A stretch of 64,000 nt of DNA from Hyphomicrobium_A sp963745205. GTDB taxonomy: Bacteria; Pseudomonadota; Alphaproteobacteria; Rhizobiales; Hyphomicrobiaceae. Positions within the stretch are counted from its first letter, which is position 1. Each line of letters starts with the position of its first letter. The stretch spans positions 1-64,000 of the forward strand of contig CAVUWX010000032.1 of NCBI GenBank assembly GCA_963745205.1, in the 5' to 3' direction. The notes under the pieces were generated by a model. It was not told the origin of the DNA and ran no database searches. It saw only the letters and a program-made list of their open reading frames with translations. Both the position numbers and the translations under genes were made by a program. This document shows positions 1 through 8,262 of the stretch, in pieces.

Positions 1-713
1 CGAGGCGCTCGGCGAAGCTGTGACCCACGATATCGCCTACGTCTTTGCGACGCACGGTCTTGCAAACGTCATCTACGGGAAGGGTCGCGTGGGTAAGGGC
101 CCTGTCCACACGACGTGCAAAGACGGCTCAGCTACAACGACATGTCGCTCCTGGCAGACGGCGTGCAGCGCGACGGCACCTCATACCTGCTTGGGCGCTT
201 GGCTTTGCCTCCCCCATGTGACCCCGATGCTTGGCGCAAATGAGCGCGACTTCGGAAGAACTTGGATTTGCAAAGCAGACGTCACGGCGCCGGGATGAAG
301 TCGGGCGCCAGAAGCCAGCCCGCATGTCGGCTTCTGTATAAGTGCGGTCGACGACAACCGATTGCGCCCGCGAGAACCGACGTCTGCTTATGGCCCGAAG
401 CCGACATTCGTGACGAAAGCTCTCTACGGTTCGCCTGTTGCCTTTGGTTGTGCCTGGCGCTTTCCAGTGTGTCCTGGCCAGCACCGACCTGAGCGCGAAC
501 CCCGCGGCGCTGCCTGCTGATAAGTTCCCTTGTAGTGCGAACGCCCGGGGTTGGGGTTGGGTGATCTTTGACGTACACGAGGTAACCAGTGCAGCGGCGC
601 CCAAATTCAGGGTGATGATGTCGCTCAACCGCATCATGGCACGGACTCAAAAGAGCAGCGGTCGCGGGTGGAGGTTCCCGCGACCATCTCACAGCAACGC
701 ACGTCAGGAATTG
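1..713. other. Left-edge stretch without a confident gene
   Basis: Several overlapping open frames exist on both strands here. None shows a recognisable domain, a convincing ribosome binding site or codon use like the confident genes. One + strand frame is open from the window edge to about 298 and could be the tail of a truncated gene, but I cannot recognise it. The part around 277-412 looks like a dispersed intergenic repeat and is listed separately. I see nothing else that can be supported. Confidence 0.5.
277..412. repeat. Fragment of a dispersed Rhizobiales intergenic repeat
   Basis: Related short units (an AAGCAGACGT-like word near 275 and its inverse near 380, followed by a GGCCCGAAGCCGACATTC-like word) sit about 100 bases apart. 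Read on the minus strand the segment contains the spurious peptide MSASGHKQTS. That is one of the peptides typically produced when repeat families common in Bradyrhizobium and relatives are translated. I see the units directly; the family assignment is from memory of such translated repeats and needs a genome-wide copy count. Confidence 0.4.
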
Positions 714-839
714 TTAGCGGCCGTAGCTGTTGCCACCGAAGATGCCGTGCACAGAGAGGCCGCCGTCGGCGAAGGCCGGAGCAGTGCCGGTGGCAACTGC
801 GGAAACGGCGAGCAGGGTGGCGAGGATGAAGGTCTTCAT
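714..839 (-). CDS. Small exported peptide, 41 residues, unknown function
   Basis: An ATG at 839 is preceded on the minus strand by AGGAG about seven bases upstream, a strong ribosome binding site for so small a frame. The 41-residue product has a textbook signal peptide: Met-Lys, a hydrophobic stretch of about 15 residues, then a PAFA cleavage site near residue 24. The mature peptide would be only about 17 residues, rich in Gly and containing HGIFGG. No family is recognised. The gene stands alone, with about 320 bases of non-coding DNA upstream that presumably hold its promoter. It is likely secreted to the periplasm or outside. It could be a structural or stress peptide, but function is open. 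Confidence 0.6.
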   Translation of the reverse strand: MKTFILATLLAVSAVATGTAPAFADGGLSVHGIFGGNSYGR

Positions 840-1161
840 GGTCGTTCTCCTGGGGTTTGAGTTGCGATAGCGTTTCAACGTCTTGGATAGGGCCGGGGGG
901 TAAACCAGCGCTTCCGAGGCGTGTTATGCCCGTCCGCTCGCGGAGATCTGAAATATCGAGCTCCTTCGGATTCGATAGCGTGCCGCTATGAGCGTGCACT
1001 CAAGACGCACACGCAAAGTCAAGGCTTCCCAGGGCAACCACCGCGTACAGACCCCGCATATTCCCCGTCTCGTTAGGCGAACCTAGGGGGCCGCCGTTGA
1101 TTTAGGGCACTAGAATTCCAAATAGAGAGCAGCTCTCAAAAGATATGGAATCCACAGAACA
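840..1161. other. Intergenic region between divergent small genes
   Basis: About 320 bases separate the 41-residue exported peptide gene (minus strand) from the gene at 1162 (plus strand). The stretch must carry promoters for both. A TTGATT near 1098 could be a -35 element for the rightward gene, but no matching -10 is convincing. I see no RNA gene or repeat. Confidence 0.4.
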
Positions 1162-1524
1162 ATGGTCGCGGCCGTTTTCCTAGTTTCGCTCGCCACCTCG
1201 GGAACTGTGGCCGCCCGTGGATTGGGGGAAGCAGCCGAAGTCGAGCATGCGCGCATGAACGCACTCGCTGGCGGTCCTACCAACCCGCGCGATGCGGAGT
1301 TGCTGGAACGGTATGGGTGCTATAGCGGAACGCGCAGCGCATTCTGCCAAGGCTTGGCTCACCCGCGGCGCTACTACCGTGCGCGTCGGCGCGTATATCA
1401 GCATAGCGCTCGCCCATTCACTCGTGGAGCCGTTCTTGCCAATCGGACGGCACCCGGCCAACAGGTCCAGGTACGGGCTGATCTAAGGGATGTGAATGCG
1501 GAGCGGGCGGCTTTGGGCCGGTAA
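1162..1524 (+). CDS. Hypothetical exported protein, 120 residues
   Basis: The first 18 residues form a plausible signal peptide (hydrophobic core, then TVAARG), followed by a hydrophilic Arg-rich and Tyr-rich mature part. Two Cys residues, in YGCYSG and AFCQG, could form a disulfide. No family is recognised. The ribosome binding site is weak. The 3' end overlaps, antisense, the last 107 bases of the confidently assigned zinc-finger gene on the other strand, which argues for caution: the gene may be truncated, decayed, or a chance frame. Confidence 0.4.
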   Translation: MVAAVFLVSLATSGTVAARGLGEAAEVEHARMNALAGGPTNPRDAELLERYGCYSGTRSAFCQGLAHPRRYYRARRRVYQHSARPFTRGAVLANRTAPGQQVQVRADLRDVNAERAALGR

Positions 1525-1771
1525 AGAATTCACCCGTTCGGTAATCGTAAAACCCCCGCTCGCCTGGTTCGGAACGCGTGATGATCAGGTGCCCGGTAGC
1601 TGCATGGTGCTTCGACGCATGCTGACTGGGCGAGCTATCACAACAACCTATATGGCCACACTGGGTGCATCGACGAAGATGAAACCACCAGGTGTTGGTT
1701 GCTAGGCATTCGACACAACCCGTGCCACTCGGCTTGGCCAAGGGGTCGACGCCGTCTCGTTCAGTTTTCAT
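1418..1771 (-). CDS. UBP-type zinc-finger protein
   Basis: The 117-residue product carries a ZnF-UBP domain (PF02148). Cys pairs CVEC and CTQC, then GCCD and a His-rich segment with H-ASKHH and TGH, reproduce the family's zinc-ligand spacing. In eukaryotes this fold binds the free C-terminus of ubiquitin. The stand-alone bacterial copies are common in Hyphomicrobiales and their ligand is not established. The tail (DQPVPGPVGRVP) also matches what I recall of relatives in this order, so the C-terminus is real. ATG 1771 is chosen over the upstream start at 1813 because GGAGG lies just ahead of it. It is likely a soluble monocistronic protein. Confidence 0.8.
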   Translation of the reverse strand: MKTERDGVDPLAKPSGTGCVECLATNTWWFHLRRCTQCGHIGCCDSSPSQHASKHHAATGHLIITRSEPGERGFYDYRTGEFFTGPKPPAPHSHPLDQPVPGPVGRVPSDWQERLHE

Positions 1772-1950
1772 GGTGCCTCCAATACACTGGCCCCACATTA
1801 CCAGGATCGGCACACGGGTGGTTAGTTAGTCCGATCACCCGTGACGTGCAGATTGATTGACAGTCATTGACGCTCCCTCGAAATGGCCAGCCACGCGGTC
1901 GAGTGAAAAGCGGACCTCGTTTCGGTTTATGAGTTCAGGGGTCGGTGAGC

Positions 1951-2646
1951 TTAACCGACTGCTTTGCCTGGCCCCCACATCGGATGCCGAATGAGTACGA
2001 CTATCAGCCAGAGTGCGAGCAACACGACCAGAAGAAAGACAAGCCCGAAGGCGGTCACATTCCACAGGGACACCCCAATCACAAGCGTATTGCCAGCAAT
2101 TGCGATATTGGTGATTGCCGCGTTGAGGACCATCCCTTTCAGATTGTCCCTGAAGCGATAGACCGGGCGCTCTGCCAGAAATGTCTTGATCCCAATCTCG
2201 ACGACGGAATGAGCGGCAGCCTCGATCCTCCCACGCAGCGTGTCGGGATTATTTTCGCCCCCGAGCAACGGCGTGCCGCGAAGGGTGACACTCTCAATTC
2301 TCACCAAGTCCGCATCAAAAAACAGCTCTCCTCGCGCGGCATCGTAGCGTGGTGCGCCGTTGGCTGATGCGACGACCGCATACGGCGCTCCGAGCGCGCT
2401 GCCCTCTGCTTCAATCCGCAAGGCTATTCGATTATCGGCGAGTTTCACGGTCGCCTGGTCTACGGTCACGCCTTTGAATTCTTTCGGGAGATGCCGCCCA
2501 AGTTGTTCTTGTAGCTCCGCCTCCGTAAGAGTGATCTTGCGTGTTCCAGACGCGCTCCAGAACGCGCCTGCCGCAGCAAGGAGGCCGATCGCCGTCAGCA
2601 CGATCCATACGAGCGTTCGTTTGGTCATGATGTTTTGGTCCGACAT
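1951..2646 (-). CDS. DUF1439-like membrane-anchored protein
   Basis: The 231-residue protein has an N-terminal hydrophobic segment (about residues 10-30), a central domain and a second membrane helix near the C-terminus (about 195-220). The central part starts with LTEAELQEQLGRHLP and continues with alternating beta strands. This resembles the DUF1439 family typified by E. coli YceB, a tubular lipid-binding lipoprotein. Unlike YceB there is no lipobox, and the added C-terminal helix would hold both ends in the inner membrane. It has no clear operon partner. Domain assignment is by pattern recognition and moderately sure; function is unknown. Confidence 0.6.
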   Translation of the reverse strand: MSDQNIMTKRTLVWIVLTAIGLLAAAGAFWSASGTRKITLTEAELQEQLGRHLPKEFKGVTVDQATVKLADNRIALRIEAEGSALGAPYAVVASANGAPRYDAARGELFFDADLVRIESVTLRGTPLLGGENNPDTLRGRIEAAAHSVVEIGIKTFLAERPVYRFRDNLKGMVLNAAITNIAIAGNTLVIGVSLWNVTAFGLVFLLVVLLALWLIVVLIRHPMWGPGKAVG

Positions 2647-2860
2647 TTATCCGCAGATGTCTGCCAGACAGCTAGAGCCTGATACAAAGCCCCGCCGGAG
2701 TGATCGGAGCGGATTGATTTGTAAGTTCACGAGAGGTCAGACCTTATCGCGAGTGTGTCCCACTCGTCCGCTGTCGAGTACGAGCGGCCGGCCCAACCGA
2801 GACGTTTTCTGAAAGGTACAACTTTCTGGGTGCGTTGGTGTTTCAGCAACGGAGGACCCA

Positions 2861-2890
2861 AAGGCGGGGAGGGTTCCCCGCCTTTCTTTT
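2861..2890 (+). terminator. Rho-independent terminator, possibly of a small RNA
   Basis: A ten-pair stem (AAGGCGGGGA paired with TCCCCGCCTT) with a tight loop is followed by TCTTTT, so it acts in the plus direction. There is no plus-strand gene within 1.3 kb upstream that it could serve, so the transcript ending here may be a small non-coding RNA beginning somewhere in about 2690-2800. Confidence 0.7.
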
Positions 2891-3030
2891 ACCTCCCGCC
2901 TGCGAACGAAATCGGCGACAAAAATATGCGTCGCATCGCCCTTGACCTGCTGCACACTCCTGCTGCACATTGCGTGCAGCAGCATGCTAGAAAGCCCATA
3001 AAATAAGGGGTTTTCGCAGGTTAGAGCTTC

Positions 3031-3048
3031 CTCCCTCCGTCCGCACCA
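3031..3048 (+). other. tRNA-Leu-like 3' end, possible attachment-site remnant
   Basis: The 18 bases ending in GTCCGCACCA match the acceptor-stem 3' strand plus CCA of bacterial leucine tRNAs, whose 5' end is typically GCGGACG. The preceding bases do not form a T-arm and there is no rest of a tRNA, so this is not a functional tRNA gene. Such orphan tRNA ends are often left as the far attachment site of an integrated element. No integrase is seen nearby. Confidence 0.35.
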
Positions 3049-3102
3049 ATGTTTTTAATGAACGTGTCCGATGCCGGGCCACCCAGTGAGCAATTCAGCC
3101 AG

Positions 3103-3402
3103 TTAGCCCTGCATGAGCTCTTGCACTAGGACGTCCCGAGCAAGCGGAGAAAACCTGGCGCGTTCATTTGGTGCGAGTGGTGGCTCAAATTCGATTTCGC
3201 TTAGTATAGACGATAGGTAGCGCTCCACGCGCCTAGAGAGCTCCTCTCCCCTACATTGCTTTGCGAAACGCTCCAGTTCAATCGTGTGCGGCCACGCAGC
3301 GAAGGGGAACATGACCGCGCGCTTCGAGTGAGCGTAGCCCGCAACAGCGTTGCCAACACAAATGTGCTCGGCAAGAACGTCGAATATCGTCATCGTGTCC
3401 AT
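3103..3402 (-). CDS. Hypothetical protein, 99 residues
   Basis: An open frame on the minus strand, with a possible start at ATG 3402 (AGGG nine bases upstream; an ATG three codons in and a longer start at 3432 are alternatives). The product is soluble and mixed in composition, with no membrane segment, signal peptide or motif I recognise. It sits in the AT-richer, gene-poor flank of the window, so it may be a transferred gene or a chance frame. Confidence 0.35.
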   Translation of the reverse strand: MDTMTIFDVLAEHICVGNAVAGYAHSKRAVMFPFAAWPHTIELERFAKQCRGEELSRRVERYLSSILSEIEFEPPLAPNERARFSPLARDVLVQELMQG

Positions 3403-3618
3403 TGACGATGCCCTATCTGATTTGCGCCACAAGATCTAGCCCAGCTAGTCAGCTGGTCATCGCAAACACGCCGGTCCCCTGCCTGCCCACAGACGGAATC
3501 CTCCCGCCCCCGCCGTTCCCCTGACACCCGCGCGTCAAAGCGGGCATCCGCGCGGCGCTCTGCTTGCTGTCGGCGTGCGCCGCGCGGCGGTTTTTCCGGT
3601 CCCAACATGAGGATTTCC

Positions 3619-3894
3619 ATGGCCATCAGAACAACGCTCGCTTCTCTCTGTCTTTGTCTCGGCGCCACCGCCGCCTTTGCCGCGGACGATGCAACCCCAG
3701 CTCCCGCCGGCACCGGCAAGCACTGGGCGGCGTGCCAGACCGAGATCCAGAAGTTCTGCTCAACCGTTGAGAAGGGCAAAGGCAAGATGCGCGCCTGCCT
3801 TACCGAGCACACGGCGGAATTGTCCGACGGCTGCAAGACGAGCATGGCCGAGCACGCCGCCAAGGCCAAGGAGAAGGAAAAGAGCGGTCAGTAA
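3619..3894 (+). CDS. Exported Cys-rich repeat protein
   Basis: The 91-residue product begins with a signal peptide ending in AAFAAD. The mature part of about 70 residues is alanine- and lysine-rich, with one CQTEIQKFCSTV unit and a following MRACLTEH...SDGCK unit. This Cys spacing is that of the cysteine-rich repeat found in Golgi GLG1 (PF00839) and in small proteobacterial periplasmic proteins. The four Cys would form two disulfides. ATG 3619 is preferred to the ATG at 3607 because AGGA lies five bases before it and nothing lies before the other. A strong terminator follows, so the gene is monocistronic. Confidence 0.75.
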   Translation: MAIRTTLASLCLCLGATAAFAADDATPAPAGTGKHWAACQTEIQKFCSTVEKGKGKMRACLTEHTAELSDGCKTSMAEHAAKAKEKEKSGQ

Positions 3895-3931
3895 CGCCGC
3901 GCTTTGACAAGGCGCCACTCAGGGCCGCCGC

Positions 3932-3961
3932 AAGCCGCGCCTTACCGGGCGCGGCTTTTTT
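3932..3961 (+). terminator. Rho-independent terminator of the Cys-rich protein gene
   Basis: AAGCCGCGCC and GGGCGCGGCTT form the stem around a TTACC loop and are followed by a run of T. It lies 37 bases after the stop codon of the upstream gene. Confidence 0.85.
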
Positions 3962-4166
3962 CGCGTCTTCCGTCCGCTTCGGCGGATTTTCCGCCTCGAG
4001 GCCTCTTGAAGGTCGTGAGGCAACGACGGGGTTTCTCGGGTCATTATTCCGAGTGCAAAAGAAGCGTTACGGATAGGTTCACATCCGTACCGCCGCGGGC
4101 CGTGCGCTGTTAATTGGAACTCAGGGGCAGCAGTGCATAGTCGGCCGCGGCGTAGGGATCATTTTT

Positions 4167-5411
4167 ATGTCAGCGTCGTCTTTGAGCCCGCGCGTGGTCG
4201 TGACCGGCATGGGCGTTGTCACGCCGCTCGGGCAGAGCGTGGCGGAGTTCTGGAGCGCGCTCCAAGAGGGTAAGTGCGGGATCGGCCCCTTCGAAGGCCC
4301 CGATTCCGACAAGCTCGATGTCCGCATCGTGGCGCAAGTCAACGGCTTCGATCACGCGGCTCGCCTAGCCGGCTGGCAGCGGGACAAGACCATCGTATTC
4401 TCGGGGCGCTTCTGCTGGTTGGCGGCAGCGGCTGCCGACGAGGCGATCAAACAGTCGGGCATCGAGACCCCCTTTGCCAACGCCGATAGGGTAGCCTGCA
4501 TCATCGGATCTGCGGCCGGTGGACAGCTCGCCGCCGAGATCGCCGCGCGCGATCGATTCATCGCCGGCAAGAGGGCCGTGCACCCCATGCTGCTTCCGCG
4601 CCTGGTCGCCTCCTCGGCGCCCTCGCACCTCGGCATTGAGTACGGCGTCAAGGGGCCCACTTATGCCATCTGCAGCGCCGGGGCGAGCGCGGCACACGCC
4701 ATCGGCATCGGCTGCGACTACATCCGCAAGGGACTGGTCGACGTCGCCATCGTTGGCGGCACGGAAAGCACGATGACGTACGGGGCCTTGCTGGCGTGCC
4801 AGGCGATGCACATGCTCTCGCCGGACGGCTGCTTTCCCTTCTCGGCCAACCGCAACGGCACCGTGCTGGCGGAGGGCGCCGCCGTTCTGATCCTGGAGTC
4901 CGATCGTCATGCGGCGGAGCGCGGCGCGAAGGTTCTCGCCGAGCTGTGCGGGGTCGGCATGGCGTCGGGCGCGCACGATATTGCCAATCCGGACGCCGAA
5001 ACGGCGCGTGAAGCCATGCGTCGCGCTTTGGACGACGCAAAAGTCGCGCCGGGTAGCATCGACTATATCAACGCGCATGGAGCGGGGACCGTGCGCGATG
5101 ACCTCGAGGAGACGCGAGCCGTCAAGGGCGTCTTTGGCAGGCACGCCTACGAGCTCGCAATATCGTCGACAAAGTCGATGCACGGCCACGCGATCGGAGC
5201 TGCCCCGGCGTTCGAGGCCGTTGCCTGCGTGATGGCAATCGAGGCCGGCATCATGCCGCCGACAATCGGCCTCGATGCAGCCGATCCTGAATGCGACCTC
5301 GACTACGTTCCCGGCGCCGCCCGCAAGAAGAAGCTCACTTATGCGATGTCGAACTCGTTTGCCTTGGGCGCGTTGAATGTCGCGCTCGTGTTCGGCATGC
5401 CACCCGTGTAA
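4167..5411 (+). CDS. Beta-ketoacyl-ACP synthase family protein (KAS II/FabF-like)
   Basis: The 414-residue protein has the full thiolase-fold condensing enzyme architecture, with the Cys-His-His triad at C169 (in AICSAGAS), H304 (in NAHGAGT) and H341 (in HGHAIGA). It should therefore catalyse decarboxylative Claisen condensation of an acyl chain with malonyl-ACP. Length matches FabF. It is an orphan: no acyl carrier protein, reductase or dehydratase lies next to it, unlike housekeeping fabF, so it may serve a special lipid or secondary product. KAS I/II assignment is firm, but the exact substrate cannot be read from the sequence. The gene is convergent with the flavin monooxygenase gene, 24 bases away. 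Confidence 0.85.
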   Translation: MSASSLSPRVVVTGMGVVTPLGQSVAEFWSALQEGKCGIGPFEGPDSDKLDVRIVAQVNGFDHAARLAGWQRDKTIVFSGRFCWLAAAAADEAIKQSGIETPFANADRVACIIGSAAGGQLAAEIAARDRFIAGKRAVHPMLLPRLVASSAPSHLGIEYGVKGPTYAICSAGASAAHAIGIGCDYIRKGLVDVAIVGGTESTMTYGALLACQAMHMLSPDGCFPFSANRNGTVLAEGAAVLILESDRHAAERGAKVLAELCGVGMASGAHDIANPDAETAREAMRRALDDAKVAPGSIDYINAHGAGTVRDDLEETRAVKGVFGRHAYELAISSTKSMHGHAIGAAPAFEAVACVMAIEAGIMPPTIGLDAADPECDLDYVPGAARKKKLTYAMSNSFALGALNVALVFGMPPV

Positions 5412-5435
5412 GTGGGCTCGTGACGCGACACGGTG

Positions 5436-6680
5436 CTAACCACTCGTCCAGCCGTAGAGCCAGTCGTAGCGCGCCATCAGGCGCTCGGGGCCCAGCGACC
5501 TGAGCGCGAGATTGCGTGCTCGCGCGAGCGGTCCTGACATGTGGTAGATCGCGCCGCTGCGCCGCGAAGCGGCCGCAACGCGCGCCGCGCGGCCCCGCCG
5601 CCGATGCGTGTACCAGCTCAGCGCGCCCGGCACGTCGCTCGGAAACTTGTGCAGGGCTTCCGCCAGCACCACCGCATCCTCGAGCGCGAGCACGCCTCCT
5701 TGCGCGAGGAACGGCAGCACGGGATGGGCCGCGTCGCCCAGCAGCGCCACGGGTCCGCGCGACCATGAGCGCAAGGGGGGCAGCGTGTGCAGCGCCCACC
5801 GTTTCCAGCTTTTCGCCTCGCTGATCAAGTCCGCCAGCGGTTCTGCGCACGCGGGCAGGTGCTGGCGCACCCACGCGGGGTGCACGGGCGCGCTCCACTC
5901 GCTGTCGTCGTGCTCGTCCTCGACGATGACGGCGACCGCTAGCTCGGCGCCGGCCGAGACTGGGTAGTGCACGACGTGCGCATCGGGGAACAACCACACG
6001 CCGGTCTCCGGTTTGAAGAACTCCGGCGGCAGCGCGTCGAGCGGCAGCACGCTGCGGGCGGCGCTCTTGCCGGCAAAGCGTGGCGCTTCGGCGGAAAACA
6101 ACAGCGGCCGGATCGTGGACCACAACCCGTCGGCCGCGATCAGCGCCTTGCCGGTCCACGCCTGCCCCGCAGCGGAGGCAACCGCGACGTGTTGACCCTC
6201 GGTCGCCACCTCCGCCACGTCGAACCCCATCGATAGGGCGACGAGCGGCTCGGCGCGCGCGGTCTGCAGAAGAGCCGCGTGCAAATCCTTCCGGTGCGCG
6301 ACCCAATAGGGTGCGCCGTGCCGCGCCGCGATCCAGCGCCCCAAGGGGAGCCGCGCTAGTTCCGCGCCGCTCGTGCCGTCGCGTACGCGAATGGCCTCGG
6401 GCAGGCCGACGCGCGGGCGCAGCGCTTCTGCGACCTTCAACTGCTTCAGGATGCGCGTGCCGTTGGGGCCGATCTGGATGCCCGCACCTTCCTCGTGGAA
6501 GGCCGCGCGCTGCTCGAGCACGTGTGAGGCGATGCCGCGGCGCGCCAGCGCTATCGCGGCGGCGAGGCCGCCGATGCCGGCGCCGGCGATCAGCACCGGC
6601 TCGACGCGATTTTTGCGCGACCGCGCGAGCGCCGTTTCCGCGGTTTCGTTCGGCGTTGCAAGGGATCGCTGCGCAGTCAT
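5436..6680 (-). CDS. FAD-dependent aromatic monooxygenase (salicylate hydroxylase type)
   Basis: The 414-residue protein has the class A flavoprotein hydroxylase signatures. These are a dinucleotide-binding GAGIGGLAAAIALARRG near residue 33, a YWVAHRKDLHAAL segment in the middle, and the second FAD motif LLGDAAHP with D316. Members use NAD(P)H and O2 to hydroxylate aromatic acids such as salicylate or 3-hydroxybenzoate. The substrate here is unknown, since no ring-cleavage or other catabolic genes adjoin. The small zinc-finger gene lies 30 bases upstream on the same strand, so the two may be co-transcribed. No regulator of the monooxygenase is evident. Confidence 0.85.
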   Translation of the reverse strand: MTAQRSLATPNETAETALARSRKNRVEPVLIAGAGIGGLAAAIALARRGIASHVLEQRAAFHEEGAGIQIGPNGTRILKQLKVAEALRPRVGLPEAIRVRDGTSGAELARLPLGRWIAARHGAPYWVAHRKDLHAALLQTARAEPLVALSMGFDVAEVATEGQHVAVASAAGQAWTGKALIAADGLWSTIRPLLFSAEAPRFAGKSAARSVLPLDALPPEFFKPETGVWLFPDAHVVHYPVSAGAELAVAVIVEDEHDDSEWSAPVHPAWVRQHLPACAEPLADLISEAKSWKRWALHTLPPLRSWSRGPVALLGDAAHPVLPFLAQGGVLALEDAVVLAEALHKFPSDVPGALSWYTHRRRGRAARVAAASRRSGAIYHMSGPLARARNLALRSLGPERLMARYDWLYGWTSG

Positions 6681-6710
6681 GTCCGGGGGCGGCGCGAGCC
6701 GCTTAAGCCG

Positions 6711-6962
6711 TCAGGTGAGCTCCCCAACGAGCGACACGAGGCAGCCTGAGGGATCGCTTTGGTCGGCGGAGAGCCGCGGGTCGTAGAGGTAGAGCGTCGA
6801 GCAGTAGGGGCAGAGGATCTGTCCATCATCGCCCATGTCGAGATAGACGTGAGGATGATCGAAGGGCGGCCGTGCGCCCATGCAGTTGATCTCGCGCACA
6901 CCGATGAAAATTTTCTCGACACCTTGGTCGTTGGCGAGGTGGGGCACGGGGCTTGACGTCAT
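6711..6962 (-). CDS. NDUFS6-type zinc-finger protein (zf-CHCC)
   Basis: The 83-residue protein has the zf-CHCC pattern (PF10276): Cys in INCMG, His in FDHPHVY, and a CPYC pair. This is the core of mitochondrial complex I accessory subunit NDUFS6, and in alphaproteobacteria the free-standing form is thought to associate with NADH dehydrogenase. ATG 6962 is chosen because the family begins close to it and GAGG lies upstream. Longer in-frame starts reach into the divergent hydrolase gene. No nuo genes are in the window, so its role in complex I is inferred from family only. Confidence 0.85.
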   Translation of the reverse strand: MTSSPVPHLANDQGVEKIFIGVREINCMGARPPFDHPHVYLDMGDDGQILCPYCSTLYLYDPRLSADQSDPSGCLVSLVGELT

Positions 6963-7087
6963 CGGATCGGCCTCGTCTGCAGCAGGTTCAGCGGCTTCGC
7001 GGATTGGGCCAGAACCATAGCGGCGGCGCCCTCGAAATGATAGGGGTGGGCGCCCAAAGCGGTTACTCGACGGAGAGGTCCGACGGG

Positions 7088-7842
7088 GTGAAAACCTTCG
7101 ATTCCGACGGCGTCGAGATCGCCTACCTCGACGAGGGCGAGAGGGGACCCGGTGCTGCTGATCCACGGGTTCGCTTCCAACGTGGCCACCAATTGGGTTG
7201 GCCCCGGCTGGGTGAAGCGCGCTGACCGAAGCCGGCTTCCGCGTCATTGCCTACGACAACCGCGGGCACGGCCACAGCGGCAAGCTCTACGACATCAAGG
7301 ACTATGGCGCGCCGCTGATGGCCGAGGATGCGCGCCGCCTGCTCGACCATCTGAGGCTCGCCCGTGCCGACGTCATGGGCTACTCGATGGGCGCGCGCAT
7401 TGCCGCGTTCCTGGCGATCACGCATCCCGAGCGCGTGCGCAGCCTCGTTTTCGCCGGGCTCGGCATCAACATGGTGCGCGGCGTGGCCGGCACCGGGCCG
7501 GTGGCACGCGCGCTCGAAGCCGAGAGCATCGACGACGTGACCAACCCGACGGCGCGCACGTTCCGTGCCTTTGCCGAGCAGACGAACAGCGACTTGAAGG
7601 CGCTCGCCGCTTGCATCCGCTCCGCGCGCGCGCCGATCACGGCGCAGGACCTCGGGCGGCTCGCCTGTCCGGTGCTGGTGGTCGTCGGCGAGGAGGACGT
7701 GATCGGCGGCGATGCGGCGCAGCTTGCCGCGCTTATGCCGAACGCGCGCGCTGTTACGGTCCCGGGACGCGATCACATGCGCACGGTCGGCGATAAGGCG
7801 TACCGGCAAGCGGTGCTGGAGTTTCTGCAGGTGCGGCCCTGA
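7088..7842 (+). pseudogene. Alpha/beta hydrolase, interrupted by two +1 frameshifts
   Basis: A GTG at 7088 follows GGAGAGG by seven bases. The reading starts in one frame, moves to the next at about 7141 (extra A in GAGAGGGGACCC) and to the third at 7218 (extra C in GAAGCGCGCTG). Corrected, it is a 250-residue alpha/beta hydrolase. It has the oxyanion segment LLIHGFASN, the YDNRGHGHSGK strand, nucleophile Ser in GYSMGAR, acid Asp in VGEEDVI and His in GRDHM. Such proteins hydrolyse esters, but the substrate is unknown. Because both changes are insertions and the rest is well conserved, a sequencing error is more likely than a true pseudogene. Confidence 0.8.
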
Positions 7843-8262
7843 GGGGTCGAGGATGGGCTCGGAAATACGAGGCCCCGGCGATCATCCACCGGACCTCCAA
7901 AGACAAACGCGGGGTTGTCATGAGATCAGGCAACGATACGAGCCGGGGCCAAGACGCAGTACCCTCAAGGCGCGCAACGCTCTAACGCGGAACAAGAAAA
8001 CGTCACAGCCCCCAAGACCTGGGTTGCCCCAGGCAGGCGGAAGCTAGCAGAGCGCATGCAACGCTTTGTGAAATTCGCACCGCCGCGACATTCTGGCTGT
8101 GGATAATATGCGGCGCGGGCAGGACTTCGGCCGCCTTCAAGTGAACGAGCAGGAGCCGCAAATCAGCCGGAAAAGGGTGCTCTCTTAACGCCCGGGGAAG
8201 ACAGGGATTAATCCAACATTAGGGTTAGCGCGAGTAGCGTTCCCATCCCATGCCGCCCCGTC
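7843..8262. other. Intergenic region, nothing recognised
   Basis: About 420 bases between the hydrolase and the extensin-like gene. Only short chance frames occur. I see no RNA, repeat or strong terminator. A promoter for the downstream gene probably lies in the last 100 bases, where an AT-richer TTAATCCAACATTAGGG segment is found. Confidence 0.4.

Larger units (their letters stand above)
2647..3102. other. Non-coding, AT-richer stretch with terminator and tRNA-like end
   Basis: No convincing gene lies here. The stretch contains a strong rho-independent terminator on the plus strand (2861-2890) without a coding gene ahead of it, and a short match to a tRNA-Leu 3' end (3031-3048). Both are listed separately. 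An 82-residue minus-strand frame (2737-2985) runs through the terminator hairpin and has no recognisable domain, so I do not call it. Confidence 0.5.

Noticed and set aside
2737..2985. An 82-residue minus-strand protein, possibly an integrase remnant
   Set aside because: The frame runs through an intrinsic terminator hairpin and shows no recombinase motif.
3010..3050. A tRNA-Leu gene
   Set aside because: Only the final acceptor strand and CCA match; no T-arm, anticodon arm or D-arm can be formed.
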